DNA from: an uncultured Gammaproteobacteria bacterium
GTDB lineage: Bacteria; Pseudomonadota; Gammaproteobacteria; JAADHQ01
Reading direction: 5' to 3'
Length of the DNA stretch: 64,000 nt
Assembly: GCA_947258655.1 (NCBI GenBank)
Contig: CAMYJD010000005.1
Location: forward strand, 112,111-176,110
Both the position numbers and the translations under genes were made by a program. Positions 19,381-28,240 of the stretch are shown one piece after another. Within the stretch, counting starts at the first letter, position 1; every line of letters starts with the position of its first letter. The notes under the pieces were generated by a model. It made no database searches, had not been told where the DNA came from, and saw nothing but the letters and a program-made list of their open reading frames with translations.

Positions 19381-19749
19381 TTACTTCCTTTTAGTGGCCC
19401 CCGGGCCCGACAGGCCTTGAATGAAGTCCGTTCCGGCCCGTTGTAATTGTGAAATTATTTTTTCCTTACAGGCCTGTGGTTGTGCTGCCAGTTCAGATTC
19501 AATGACAGACACGCATTGACTATAAAAATCGTCAAACATAGCCTTCACTTTTTTCACTTCGATGTTTTTACGCATGCCGGGCGTGGTGGATGGTAAGCTC
19601 TGATCCGCCAGTACCTCAACACTATCGGCGCGGCGTAAAAATTTTTGCTCGCCACTTTGGTCATGCCTTGCTATCACAGGACTGACTTTAATATAGACCT
19701 GGTCCTTATAAAGGAAGCGTTGCCCTTCCTGCACTTGATGAAACTTCAT
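19381..19749 (-). CDS. Hypothetical protein, 122 residues
   Basis: Not recognised. The N-terminal 50 residues (MKFHQVQEGQRFLYKDQVYIKVSPVIARHDQSGEQKFLRRADSVEVL) look like a small beta-barrel resembling a short SH3-like or barrel fold. Residues about 60-110 look helical with a conserved-looking Cys pair (SQCVSVIESELAAQPQACKEKI). The end is basic and Gly/Pro-rich. No signal peptide is present, so it is cytosolic. Its ATG lies one base after the stop of the glutamine amidotransferase gene, so the two are almost certainly translated from one mRNA. That tight coupling is the only functional hint. Confidence 0.6.
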   Translation of the reverse strand: MKFHQVQEGQRFLYKDQVYIKVSPVIARHDQSGEQKFLRRADSVEVLADQSLPSTTPGMRKNIEVKKVKAMFDDFYSQCVSVIESELAAQPQACKEKIISQLQRAGTDFIQGLSGPGATKRK

Positions 19750-19750
19750 G

Positions 19751-20470
19751 CTAGATACCTATCAGCCCTGAAAATCTTTGCAGTATTTTATTCGCTGCAA
19801 CAGTTTCATGGCAAGCTTGTATTTTTTGTGTCATATCGAGCCCTGCCTGCAACAGGTCCTGGCGATAATATTCAATATATTTACAGGTTATGGCCGCATT
19901 AAACTCCGGGTGAAACTGTACCCCCCAGATATTATCCCGATAACGAAAGGCATGGTTCTTGTCCATCGCGGTAGATGCCAGGCGAATAGCCGTCGCAGGC
20001 AGCTGCATGACGGCCTGGCGGTGGCTGGTCTGTACCTTCATATTCTGCATATCGGCAAATAGTGCATCGTTCGCGGCCGCATCCGTCAGATACATATCGA
20101 CTGTTCCGACTTCCACACCCTGCGGATTATCGAGCACATCACCACCGAAGGTATGGGCCAGTAACTGATGACCAAAACATATACCCAGCACGGGCACCGC
20201 AGTGTCCGCCAATTGCCGCAACCATGTTACAGTACTATCAACCCATGCAGAGCTATCTGTCACCATGGCTGTGGAACCGGTAATGACTACCGCGCTTATT
20301 GATGCCGGATCGGGCAAGACATCCCCTGTTGCCACCGATATGATACTGAAGTCTTCCGTGGGTCTGTGCATTGCAGAAATGATCCATTGTTCAAAATCAC
20401 CCGCTGTGTCGGCCAGTGATGACAGCTTGGTTCCGGCCTTGATAATCAGGATAGCTTGACGCGATTTCAT
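19751..20470 (-). CDS. Class I glutamine amidotransferase-like protein (GMP-synthase GATase type)
   Basis: 239 residues with the class I triad: nucleophilic Cys in LGICFGHQLLAHTFGG near residue 98, His and Glu in WGVQFHPEF near 187. The N-terminal VVITGSTAMVTDSSAWV segment is the usual oxyanion-strand region. The family hydrolyses glutamine to feed ammonia to a partner, or acts as a gamma-glutamyl hydrolase. Free-standing members near GuaA-like domains are often annotated as GMP synthase glutamine amidotransferase, but no synthetase domain is present here. It is followed one base later by a 122-residue unknown gene. The true substrate is unknown. Confidence 0.85.
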   Translation of the reverse strand: MKSRQAILIIKAGTKLSSLADTAGDFEQWIISAMHRPTEDFSIISVATGDVLPDPASISAVVITGSTAMVTDSSAWVDSTVTWLRQLADTAVPVLGICFGHQLLAHTFGGDVLDNPQGVEVGTVDMYLTDAAANDALFADMQNMKVQTSHRQAVMQLPATAIRLASTAMDKNHAFRYRDNIWGVQFHPEFNAAITCKYIEYYRQDLLQAGLDMTQKIQACHETVAANKILQRFSGLIGI

Positions 20471-20554
20471 TGGCCAAGCTTATCCTGATTTGAAGCTATA
20501 CAGCAAGCCGCCGGAGCTGTTCGTGGAGCAGGTATACAGATGGCAATCGTTATA

Positions 20555-22393
20555 TTAACTGGCTAAGCAACGATTACGCCCTTCTGATTTTGCGCGATAC
20601 ATCGCGGCATCCGCCTTCTCGAACACCCTTGCGGGTGTATCATTCTGACTGAACTCCGCAACACCACAGGAAATGGTCACCTGCACAGATTCACCGCGAT
20701 AATGAAAGCCGCATTCCTGTACCGCTGCACGCAGTTTTTCGGCGACCCCCACACCTTCCTGCACCCCTGTGTCAGGCATAAGAATAACAAACTCCTCACC
20801 GCCATAACGCGCCAGAAAATCCGTCTCACGAATATTTTGCTGAAGATTCTGTGCAACCGTATGCAGCACCTTGTCCCCGGCGATATGACCAAAATTGTCA
20901 TTGATCTTTTTGAAAAAATCGATATCGATAACAATCAGTGACAGCGGCGTTTGGTAACGTTTCCAGCGTGCATATTCCTGTTCAATACGTTCATCATAGG
21001 CCATGCGATTACTGACTTCGGTCAGCTGATCGATGAGTGCGGATTCACGCTCCTGCTTAACCTTGTTGCGTAACTTCTCCGAGTCCTCTTCCATGCTTTT
21101 TATCCTGGCATTCAGTGCAGCAATTTTCTCCTGCGCGCGAACATCCCTGGTCTCTTCATAATCACGGAACTCTGTCATATGCTGCGAGATCGTCTGCAGG
21201 CGCGTGCGTACGGCCATCTTCAGCTGTTCAAGTTCTGCGGCATCGTCGACCGACTGCCCTATGTGTTGAATATGATCCTGCATACGATCACTGAGCGCCT
21301 GTCCTTCGTGCATGGATTCCTGATGATCCCGCTCAACACCGCTGATAAAATTATCCAGCGTCTGCAGTTGATCGGTTAATTGCGCCAGAAAACTTTCCAG
21401 GCTTTTCTTTTCTTCGTTAGCCTTCTCACGCATACCGCGAATCAAGCGACTGATGCGTTCAAGTAATTCTGGCCATGCGCTCTGGCTTACATCACTTTCG
21501 AGCTGCAGTTGAATCTGCTCCACTTCTTCATTGACATCGGCTGGTAATTCTATCTTTTCCAGTAACTGCAACAGCACTTCATTGATTGTCAGGTCATCAT
21601 CGGCCTGCAACAATTCCTCGGCCTGGGCGGGCGTTATGGCATCATTTATTATACCTGCCAGCTGTACGGCCAGGCGGCTCAGTTCCATTTCGACGCTGCT
21701 TGTTTGCAAGCGTTGCTGCACTGCCTTGACATCTTTTTCAAGTTCTTGCGGTATTTCCAGTTTAGTTATCAGCTCCTCCAACACAAGCTGCCCGCTGCTC
21801 CCCTCCTTTGCAACCTGCTCTGTCGTCTTCGCCTTATCGGCATCCAGCCCTTCTGCGAATGACCGCTCAGCATCTGCACTGTCCGCATCTTCCTTGCCGG
21901 GCTGCGCGGCGGCATTTTCCTTGATCAGGCTGAAGCTGTAGCGTATCACTTCTTCAAATTCACGGATCACATCGGCCGGACTATCATCCTCTCCCAGACG
22001 GCTTATCGACTTCTTCAGGGCCTTGACCTTTCTTGCGCTCCCTTTAGGTAACTGCAGCCTGTCGATCAATAAATCGTAGGCCTCTGCCGAACTGAGGCGT
22101 TTGTGTTTGCTGCGTTTACTTTCAATCTTTTCCAGTGTTTCGAAAATGGAATTTAAAATCGCACGGATCTTCTTACCTTCAGCGCCCTTGCGAATCGACA
22201 GACGCAAATAATCGAGCTCCTTATCGAGCTTGCGGTCGACACCATTGACCAGCAGGCTCATGCGCGACAGGGATTGCCGCATGGCATTGTCGAGCACCGT
22301 CCACTGCTTTTCCTTTGTCTCCAGCTCTTCCAGGCTATTGAAATACTTTGCCTTCCACTGCTGTTCTGTTTTTTCTGTATTACGTTTAAACAT
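20555..22393 (-). CDS. GGDEF diguanylate cyclase with long coiled-coil N-terminus
   Basis: 612 residues from the ATG at 22393; a TTG at 22417 is the only upstream alternative. Residues 1-430 are highly charged and helical with repeated Leu-rich segments, suggesting coiled-coil sensing or dimerisation rather than membrane insertion. The C-terminal 165 residues are a GGDEF domain: DQLTEVSNRMAYDERI, DIDFFKKINDNFGHIAGDKVL, and the catalytic RYGGEEF. An RxxD inhibitory site (RETD) sits exactly five residues before GGEEF. It should make c-di-GMP from two GTP with product inhibition. It is cytosolic, as there is no transmembrane stretch. It is a single gene. Confidence 0.92.
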   Translation of the reverse strand: MFKRNTEKTEQQWKAKYFNSLEELETKEKQWTVLDNAMRQSLSRMSLLVNGVDRKLDKELDYLRLSIRKGAEGKKIRAILNSIFETLEKIESKRSKHKRLSSAEAYDLLIDRLQLPKGSARKVKALKKSISRLGEDDSPADVIREFEEVIRYSFSLIKENAAAQPGKEDADSADAERSFAEGLDADKAKTTEQVAKEGSSGQLVLEELITKLEIPQELEKDVKAVQQRLQTSSVEMELSRLAVQLAGIINDAITPAQAEELLQADDDLTINEVLLQLLEKIELPADVNEEVEQIQLQLESDVSQSAWPELLERISRLIRGMREKANEEKKSLESFLAQLTDQLQTLDNFISGVERDHQESMHEGQALSDRMQDHIQHIGQSVDDAAELEQLKMAVRTRLQTISQHMTEFRDYEETRDVRAQEKIAALNARIKSMEEDSEKLRNKVKQERESALIDQLTEVSNRMAYDERIEQEYARWKRYQTPLSLIVIDIDFFKKINDNFGHIAGDKVLHTVAQNLQQNIRETDFLARYGGEEFVILMPDTGVQEGVGVAEKLRAAVQECGFHYRGESVQVTISCGVAEFSQNDTPARVFEKADAAMYRAKSEGRNRCLAS

Positions 22394-22435
22394 GCACTTT
22401 ATTCTGTAAATGACCAAGGTGACAGATAGATCCAG

Positions 22436-22456
22436 GCACAGCTAAAAAAGCTGTGC
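22436..22456. terminator. Hairpin between the EEP hydrolase and diguanylate cyclase genes
   Basis: GCACAGCT and AGCTGTGC form a perfect 8-bp stem with a five-base A loop (T on the minus strand). It lies 77 bases beyond the stop of the minus-strand gene at 22533 and before the cyclase start. No T-tract follows on either strand, so terminator function is weakly supported. Confidence 0.35.
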
Positions 22457-22532
22457 TTAGCTATAATATTTCGACAAGGAAGTCTGAAACTTGAATAACA
22501 AGGCGTACACAGGCGCGCACCCAAACATTACT

Positions 22533-23333
22533 TTATGCGGGTAATTTAATGATGTCAGGCAGGGTCACTTCCATCGAAATGGGCAGATGGTCGGAAAAAG
22601 TATGGTTAAGGACCTGGGTTTTTTCCACGCGTAAGCTGGATGAAACCAGAATGTGATCGATACTGCGCTGTGGTCGCCAACTGGGCCAGGTATACAGGTC
22701 CTCAAGCGGCTCATGCAGATCGGAATGCTGGGTTAACTGGCGCAACTCCTTGCTGTCGGGTTTGCAATTCATATCACCCATGACGACTACATATTTAAAA
22801 TCACTGGCGACTTCGGCGACATAGGACAGCTGGCGCATGCGCGCCCTCTGCCCCAGGGCCAGGTGCAGGATAACGACAACGAGTGACTCGCTGCCATGGC
22901 CAAAACGCGCGAACAAGGCACCACGGCCCGGGAGCCCGGGAAGTTTGTGGTCAGAAATCTCGGAAGGTTTGATCTTGCTCAACAGGCCATTACTGTGCTG
23001 GGCAATTTTACCGAACTTGCGATTGGTTTGATGAAACCAGAACGGGAAGTGTGCGCGGGCCGCAAGATATTCTGTCTGATTGATGAAACCGCTTCGCAGA
23101 CTGCCGGCATCGACTTCCTGAAGACCGACGACATCATAATCTCTGACCATATGTGCAATACCGGTCAGGTTTTCTATACGCTGTGAATGCGGCAGTACGT
23201 GGCGCCAGCTCTGGGTCAGGAAATGACGGTAACTACTGGTCGTGGTCCCGGTCTGGATATTGTAACTAAGAAAGCGCAGGCGGCGTCCAGCTGTGTAGAC
23301 GCCCTGTTTCTGTTTTGCTGCAGCTTTTGCCAT
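22533..23333 (-). CDS. Endonuclease/exonuclease/phosphatase (EEP) superfamily protein
   Basis: 266 residues with the EEP metal-dependent phosphohydrolase pattern: RFLSYNIQTG (first metal Asn) near residue 20, DVVGLQEVDAGSLRSG (catalytic Glu) near 68, VVVMGDMNCKPDS (Asp-x-Asn) near 183, SIDHILVSS near 224, and HTFSDHLPISMEV (catalytic Asp-His) near 244. Members cleave DNA, RNA, sphingomyelin or phosphoinositides, and the substrate cannot be named. The N-terminus MAKAAAKQKQGVY is basic without a signal peptide, so a cytosolic location is likely. It is monocistronic on the minus strand, and its upstream gap of 117 bp carries no recognised site. Confidence 0.85.
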   Translation of the reverse strand: MAKAAAKQKQGVYTAGRRLRFLSYNIQTGTTTSSYRHFLTQSWRHVLPHSQRIENLTGIAHMVRDYDVVGLQEVDAGSLRSGFINQTEYLAARAHFPFWFHQTNRKFGKIAQHSNGLLSKIKPSEISDHKLPGLPGRGALFARFGHGSESLVVVILHLALGQRARMRQLSYVAEVASDFKYVVVMGDMNCKPDSKELRQLTQHSDLHEPLEDLYTWPSWRPQRSIDHILVSSSLRVEKTQVLNHTFSDHLPISMEVTLPDIIKLPA

Positions 23334-23450
23334 TATTGATCAATCATCATAAAAAAATCGTATTCCACGAAAACATACCATACCATCGTTGAAATAAATA
23401 TTAACATGCTTGCAATATAATATGGGGGCGATTAAGCGTTTATGCAAACC

Positions 23451-25082
23451 TTAAACGGGGCAAACCATATCCCCGAGTTTTTCTGTCAGCTTCATGTTCT
23501 CCCGGTAGTCGACCGGGCAATCGATTATACAAGTCTGCTTGCTGGCCAGCGCTTCCTGCAGAACGGGCAACAGATCGTCGGTATTTTCAATACGATAGCC
23601 ACGCGCGCCAAACGATTCTGCATATTTGACAAAATCAGGATTGGTGAAATCCACATTCGACTTGCGCCCGAACTCATTGATCTGTTTCCACTCGATCAGG
23701 CCATAACTGGCATCGTTCCATATAAGGATAACAATCGGGACGTTATAACGCATTGCGGTTTCGATTTCCTGCGAATTCATCATGAAGCCTGCATCACCCG
23801 TCACGGCAACCACATTGCATTCAGGATACACCAGCTTCGCCGCGATCGCACCGGGTACGGCAATACCCATGCTGGCAAACCCATTGGATATAATACACGT
23901 ATTGGGGTGTTCGCAGCGAAACATCCGCGCCATCCACATCTTGTGCGCGCCGACATCACAGATGACTATGTCATCCAGATCCATGGCCGTGCGCAGATCC
24001 CAGATAATCTTTTGCGGCTTGACCGGAAACTCGCGATCGTTACTCAGTTGGTTCATTTCCTCGATCAGGGCTGCACGCAGTGGTCGCATCAGATGACCTT
24101 CGTACGGTGTCGCCAGTGCAGCGATCCGCATCAGGCTGTGCTTGATATCACCGACCACGCCGACAGCAACCGTATAGGCCTCATCCACTTCGGCGTGCGA
24201 GCTATCGATATGGATGATCTTGCGATCCCTGGTCGGATGCCACAGATAGGGGTGATACTCTACCAGATCATAGCCGATGCAGATCACCAGGTCGGCGCGA
24301 TCAAAGCCACAACTGATATAGTCCTGTGACTGCAGTCCGGCGCTACCGAGCGCCATCGGGTGGCGGAATGGTATAACGCCTTTGGCCATGAACGTGTTGG
24401 CTACCGGTATATTCAGCTCGGCGGCAAAATCCTCCAGATGTTTCCATGCACGTCCACGGATGATACCGTTACCGGCGAGGATAATCGGATGACGTGCTAC
24501 GGAAATCAGTTCCGCAGCAAGCTCAACCCGGTCCTGTGGCGGCTCCGGCAGATGTGGATGCTTGACCCCGAGGACAATCTCTTCCATGTCCATTTTCGCC
24601 AGATTCTCCGGGAATTCAATAAATGTGGCGCCGGTTTTTTCTGTCTGCGCCACCTTGAAGGCCTTGCGCACCACCTCCGGGATAATATTAGGTGTTAATA
24701 TACGTGATGAATATTTGGTAATCGGACGAAAAATATCGACCAGATCGAGGACCTGGTGCGACTCCTTGTGCAGCCTGTTCGTACCCGCCTGGCCGGCTAT
24801 CGCAACCAGCGGTGCATGGTCCATATTGGCATCGGCGACACCGGTCACCAGGTTGGTGGCGCCCGGCCCCAGTGTTGACAGGCACACACCGGGGCGTCCG
24901 GTCAGGCGTCCATAGACATCGGCCATAAAGGCCGCACCCTGCTCGTGGCGGGTGGTGATAAACTTGATATTGGAATCCAGCAGGGCATCCATGACATCCA
25001 GGTTTTCCTCGCCCGGAATGCCGAATATATACTCGACTTCCTCATTTTCCAGGCATTTGACCAGCACTTCAGATGCTTTCAC
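23451..25082 (-). CDS. Acetolactate synthase large-subunit-like ThDP enzyme (catabolic AlsS type)
   Basis: 543 residues from the GTG at 25082, preceded by AGGAGG six bases upstream; the frame is open further upstream but lacks a better start. N-terminal ThDP domain with the activating Glu in RHEQGAAFMADVYGRLTG, a central domain with IGYDLVEYHPYLWHP, and a C-terminal ThDP motif GDAGFMMNSQEIETAMR to IWND. It should condense two pyruvates to acetolactate. Resemblance to AlsS (VEYDP-like, ITKYS, PVDYRENMKLTEKLG ending) and the absence of an IlvN small-subunit gene point to the catabolic, probably FAD-independent form rather than IlvB. dsbA lies just upstream on the same strand, 31 bp away. Confidence 0.85.
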   Translation of the reverse strand: MKASEVLVKCLENEEVEYIFGIPGEENLDVMDALLDSNIKFITTRHEQGAAFMADVYGRLTGRPGVCLSTLGPGATNLVTGVADANMDHAPLVAIAGQAGTNRLHKESHQVLDLVDIFRPITKYSSRILTPNIIPEVVRKAFKVAQTEKTGATFIEFPENLAKMDMEEIVLGVKHPHLPEPPQDRVELAAELISVARHPIILAGNGIIRGRAWKHLEDFAAELNIPVANTFMAKGVIPFRHPMALGSAGLQSQDYISCGFDRADLVICIGYDLVEYHPYLWHPTRDRKIIHIDSSHAEVDEAYTVAVGVVGDIKHSLMRIAALATPYEGHLMRPLRAALIEEMNQLSNDREFPVKPQKIIWDLRTAMDLDDIVICDVGAHKMWMARMFRCEHPNTCIISNGFASMGIAVPGAIAAKLVYPECNVVAVTGDAGFMMNSQEIETAMRYNVPIVILIWNDASYGLIEWKQINEFGRKSNVDFTNPDFVKYAESFGARGYRIENTDDLLPVLQEALASKQTCIIDCPVDYRENMKLTEKLGDMVCPV

Positions 25083-25113
25083 CCTTGCCCTCCTTTTACT
25101 GTTATACGCGCCC

Positions 25114-25782
25114 TTATTGACTCTTGGCGGCTGCCGGTTTGGCTTGTTGTGCGCGCGCTTCCGCTGCAACCAGTTCCTCAATTACAGCGAACATATCCTT
25201 CTTGCTACCGGCCATCGTTTCATTGGTCCGAAATTTACCGTTAATGACAATAGTAGGTACACTACGCGCGCCATAGCGCTGACCCATACCCTTCGCATGG
25301 GCCTGGCGGCTGCGTACCGCAAAGGAGTTGAAGACCTTCAGAAACTTATCACGTGATACGCCATAGCGAAGAAAGAAAGCCGCCAGCTGGTCCACATTTT
25401 CAAGTCTGTTACGCTTATCATGTATCTCCTTGAAAAAATCCATATGCATCTTGTCCTCCAGACCCAGGCTCTCTGCCGTGTAGTAGGCCGCTGCATGGAT
25501 TTCCCAATGCTTGTTAAATTGTGCCGGCATTCTGTAATAGAAGATATTCTCGGGCTTGCTTTTCAGCCACTTTTCCAGTTCGGGTTCGAGGCGATAACAA
25601 TGGGGGCATCCATACCAGAACAGCTCGACCACCTCGATCTTGCCTTGCGGAGCGCGCGTCTGCTGCGCCGGGATGATTTCCTGGTACTCAATACCCGTGA
25701 CAAAACGGGGCGTATCCGCATGACTGCCAGCAACCTGTAAAAACAGCATCACTGCCATCAGCGAGCGTAACAATAGCCTCAT
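25114..25782 (-). CDS. dsbA: DsbA: periplasmic thiol:disulphide oxidoreductase
   Basis: 222 residues with a signal peptide (MRLLLRSLMAVMLFLQVAGSHA|D). The active site is C59-P-H-C62 in FWYGCPHCYRLEPELEKW, the DsbA dipeptide, and the cis-Pro loop is RSVPTIVINGKF. DsbA introduces disulphides into proteins folding in the periplasm and is reoxidised by DsbB. The C-terminal 20 residues form an Ala/Gln/Lys-rich tail with no known role. AGGAGAG lies just before the ATG. The cytochrome c4 gene lies upstream on the same strand, separated by its own terminator, so dsbA probably has an independent promoter within 25783-26080. Confidence 0.95.
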   Translation of the reverse strand: MRLLLRSLMAVMLFLQVAGSHADTPRFVTGIEYQEIIPAQQTRAPQGKIEVVELFWYGCPHCYRLEPELEKWLKSKPENIFYYRMPAQFNKHWEIHAAAYYTAESLGLEDKMHMDFFKEIHDKRNRLENVDQLAAFFLRYGVSRDKFLKVFNSFAVRSRQAHAKGMGQRYGARSVPTIVINGKFRTNETMAGSKKDMFAVIEELVAAEARAQQAKPAAAKSQ

Positions 25783-26080
25783 TTATCTCTCCTTCATTAA
25801 TTAATCATCACATGCACTAGCGGGATAGCGAACCGATAAACGTATCAAACAACCCACGGCAATCCTCGCTGTGTATCAGTGTCAGTAACATAATGCCTGG
25901 GCCGAGCCGGCCTGCAAACCCGGACAACAGATATTTTACATTTGTTTCCAGCATCTTAGCAGTGGCACAGTGCCCAGTCCATGAGTATAGACAGCGATGG
26001 CATGATTTGGTTTGATTCTGATTATAGAATCGACACGCTGAATAACGAATGCATAATAGTGCAGTGTGAAACTGCGGCAT

Positions 26081-26108
26081 AAAAAAGGGTGGCCCATGGC
26101 CACCCTTT
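26081..26108 (-). terminator. Intrinsic terminator of the cytochrome c4 gene
   Basis: AAAGGGTGGCC (26084-26094), loop CAT, GGCCACCCTTT (26098-26108) is an 11-bp perfect stem. On the minus strand it is followed by TTTTTT, 29 bases after the cytochrome stop. The rest of the gap 25783-26080 shows no ORF or RNA that I recognise, only an ATTATA (minus-strand TATAAT) at 26021-26026 that could belong to a dsbA promoter. Confidence 0.85.
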
Positions 26109-26136
26109 ATACAGGATTTATCCTGGAATGCGGCGC

Positions 26137-26745
26137 TTACTGCAGACCCTGTATATAGGAGGCAACCGCTTTCATATCGGCAGGATTCATTTTACCGGCG
26201 ATATTCTGCATCATGTTGCCGGCATCATTGGCACGTGCGCCCGAGCTGAAGATCTTCAACTGCGAGACTGTATATTCGCTGTGCTGACCCGCGAGTGCCG
26301 GAAATTTTGCGGCCGGATTACCTGCTCCTGTCGGACCATGGCAACCGATGCAGGCAGATAGTCCCTTGGAGGCATCCCCGGAACGATAGATTTGCTCACC
26401 TTTCTTGACCAGGGTCTCGTCGGCAACGCCCGCCTTGACCTTGTTACTGGCGTAATAGGCGGCCAGATCGGCCATATCCTGATCGGACAGCGCCGCAACC
26501 ATTCCGTACATCGTAGCGTTGTCACGTTTTTTGGACTTGAATTCCTGCAGCTGTTTTAACAGGTAGCCTTCGCTTTGACCGGCCAGTTTCGGATTCTGTG
26601 CAATACTGCTGTTACCGTCGACACCATGACAGGCTGCACAGGCGGCTGATTTGGCCTTACCTGCATCCTTGTTACCCGCTGCGTTCACGGAACCGGCGCC
26701 CACCAGGGCTGCCATTGCTAAGAAAGTGACAAACGTATTCTTCAT
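26137..26745 (-). CDS. Cytochrome c4, dihaem
   Basis: 202 residues from the ATG at 26745, where GGGAGA is well spaced upstream; the longer frame to 26817 is not plausible. Signal peptide MKNTFVTFLAMAALVGAGSVNA|A. Two class I haem domains: C36-A-A-C39-H with later Met candidates in TMYGM, and C132-I-G-C135-H with MMQNIAGKM. The tandem arrangement and PKLAGQSEGYLLKQLQEFK / PALAGQHSEYTVSQLKIF are textbook cytochrome c4. It is a periplasmic electron carrier to cbb3-type or other terminal oxidases. It is divergent from engB and ends at a strong terminator. Confidence 0.95.
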   Translation of the reverse strand: MKNTFVTFLAMAALVGAGSVNAAGNKDAGKAKSAACAACHGVDGNSSIAQNPKLAGQSEGYLLKQLQEFKSKKRDNATMYGMVAALSDQDMADLAAYYASNKVKAGVADETLVKKGEQIYRSGDASKGLSACIGCHGPTGAGNPAAKFPALAGQHSEYTVSQLKIFSSGARANDAGNMMQNIAGKMNPADMKAVASYIQGLQ

Positions 26746-26995
26746 GTGGGTAATCTCCCATGCCCTGCCCGGGCCATTGCGACCAAAAAACAAAGCCAGG
26801 ACAAGCGACCCGACCAAAACGAGTGCACTATATACCAGCGCAGCGCGCCCCGGTCAACTAATGCAGACATGCTGAGCGCCGCCCACAGATGCGGGATTCC
26901 TCTTCACCCGCGATATAGTACATTTAAAACAATCACTTGCGTTATTATCTAGCAGCAGGTAATCTCGCCTACATGCAACCGGGTCCATGATTGAC

Positions 26996-27598
26996 ATGAG
27001 TAAGTATTATCGCCGCGCCACCTATTTATTAAGTGCCCCCAGCCTAGTACACGCACCTGAAGACACTGGTTTCGAGGTCGCCTTTGCCGGGCGCTCCAAT
27101 GCCGGCAAGTCCAGCGCAATCAACACACTGACGGACAACAAGGGCCTGGCGCGAACCAGCAAGACCCCTGGACGCACCCAGCAGTTGGTATTTTTCCAAC
27201 TGGATGAACAGCATCGCCTGGTTGACCTGCCGGGCTATGGTTACGCCAAGGTTTCGGAGTCGATAAAAAAACGCTGGCAGCGCCATATGACCGAATACCT
27301 GGTTAAACGCCGCTCCTTGCGCGGGCTGGTGCTGGTCATGGATATACGCCATCCGCTGACCGATTATGACCGTGAAATGCTGTCCTTGTGCCACCATGCC
27401 GGGCTTCCCGTACATATCCTGCTGACCAAGGCCGATAAAATGAAGAAAGGGCCAGCCAACGACACCCTCTACCGTGTTGCCAGTGATGTCGAAGATATGG
27501 GCATTGAGGCCAGCCTGCAAATATTCTCATCACATACCAGGCGTGGTATAGAGGATGTTCACGAGGTTCTGGATGAATGGTTGCAACTGGGCGAATGA
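26996..27598 (+). CDS. engB: EngB (YihA/YsxC): ribosome-assembly GTPase
   Basis: 200 residues from the ATG at 26996 (MSKYYRRATYLLSAPSL); an ATG nine bases earlier is the alternative. GTPase motifs: G1 GRSNAGKSS near residue 34, G2 region TSKTPGRTQQL, G3 DLPGYGYAKV, G4 TKADK near 145, G5 SSHTRRGI. It is an essential cytosolic GTPase acting in large-subunit ribosome assembly. It is convergent with polA across a 642-bp gap. The same order, polA then a small RNA then yihA, occurs in Escherichia (Spot 42) and Pseudomonas (ErsA). Confidence 0.95.
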   Translation: MSKYYRRATYLLSAPSLVHAPEDTGFEVAFAGRSNAGKSSAINTLTDNKGLARTSKTPGRTQQLVFFQLDEQHRLVDLPGYGYAKVSESIKKRWQRHMTEYLVKRRSLRGLVLVMDIRHPLTDYDREMLSLCHHAGLPVHILLTKADKMKKGPANDTLYRVASDVEDMGIEASLQIFSSHTRRGIEDVHEVLDEWLQLGE

Positions 27599-27701
27599 AC
27601 CCGACTAGCCACGCAGGCACCGTTGACGGCAAATGGTCGATACACGTGCATGTTCTTTGGTCAATAATAATGTGGTTATAGCGCGAAGCGTAGAATTGTA
27701 T

Positions 27702-27741
27702 AAAAAACCCCTGCTTCCGAATTGGGGGGAGGAAGCAAGGG
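27702..27741 (-). terminator. Rho-independent terminator of the polA-engB small RNA
   Basis: Arms CCCCTGCTTCC (27708-27718) and GGAAGCAAGGG (27731-27741) pair at 10 of 11 positions, with a loop that is C-rich on the minus strand, followed by TTTTTTA on the minus strand (27701-27707). Confidence 0.8.
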
Positions 27742-27857
27742 TCAAGGTTTCCCAGCTTGGGGTTGCCGGGATGTTTTCCCACCCAGGGAGGTGAGTGGGA
27801 GATGCCAATCAAGGCATCTGAACTTATAAGACTAATCCGGTCTCATAAAGTTCAGAC
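27702..27857 (-). ncRNA. Probable small RNA in the polA-engB gap (Spot 42/ErsA position)
   Basis: The gap 27599-28240 has no coding ORF. On the minus strand a promoter-like pair (see 27862-27889) is followed by about 155 bases that fold into successive hairpins: CTGAACTT...AAGTTCAG near 27816-27855 (about 15 pairs with one bulge), GATGCC-TTGATT-GGCATC near 27802-27819, TCCCAC...GTGGGA near 27776-27800, and a GC-rich terminator (27708-27741) with six U. It reads in the same direction as polA. The position equals Spot 42 (spf) in enteric bacteria and ErsA in Pseudomonas, which act on carbon use and envelope/virulence mRNAs. No sequence homology is claimed. The remaining part, 27890-28240, shows only AT-rich sequence. 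Confidence 0.6.
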
Positions 27858-27861
27858 TGGT

Positions 27862-27889
27862 ATTGTAATTAATCACGAAAAAATCACAA
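27862..27889 (-). promoter_or_regulatory. Sigma-70-like promoter of the polA-engB small RNA
   Basis: On the minus strand TTGTGA (27884-27889) and TACAAT (27862-27867) are separated by 16 bases. The -10 box matches 5 of 6 and the -35 box 4 of 6. The predicted start is near 27857, just before the first hairpin. Confidence 0.5.
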
Positions 27890-28240
27890 GCCTTTCTGCA
27901 ATTTTTTTACGATTTTTTACACAAAGTATAAATCGTTGAAACCAATACTTATTATTGACCAACGCAGAAAAAATGCAAGGCATTATTAGCCTAATTCGAT
28001 TGCGGGTATTGATATCGGCATCACCCATACTGCCTCTGCATTCCGTATGCACGACATCATCACAGCAGCATAATGCAGGTGGCATATCCACTATTGCATG
28101 CAAGGTTGATCTATGCGTAACAACCCTTTACCGCAATTACTAATGCTTTACATTTATTGCAAGTATTGGCCTTGAATCGAGCAGTTATCCATTAATATAT
28201 TAATCAACGTGGATGTTTAATATTTACCAGTATTATTACA

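Noticed and set aside
23451..25082. Biosynthetic IlvB
   Set aside because: No ilvN small subunit or other branched-chain genes nearby; the sequence resembles AlsS-type enzymes.
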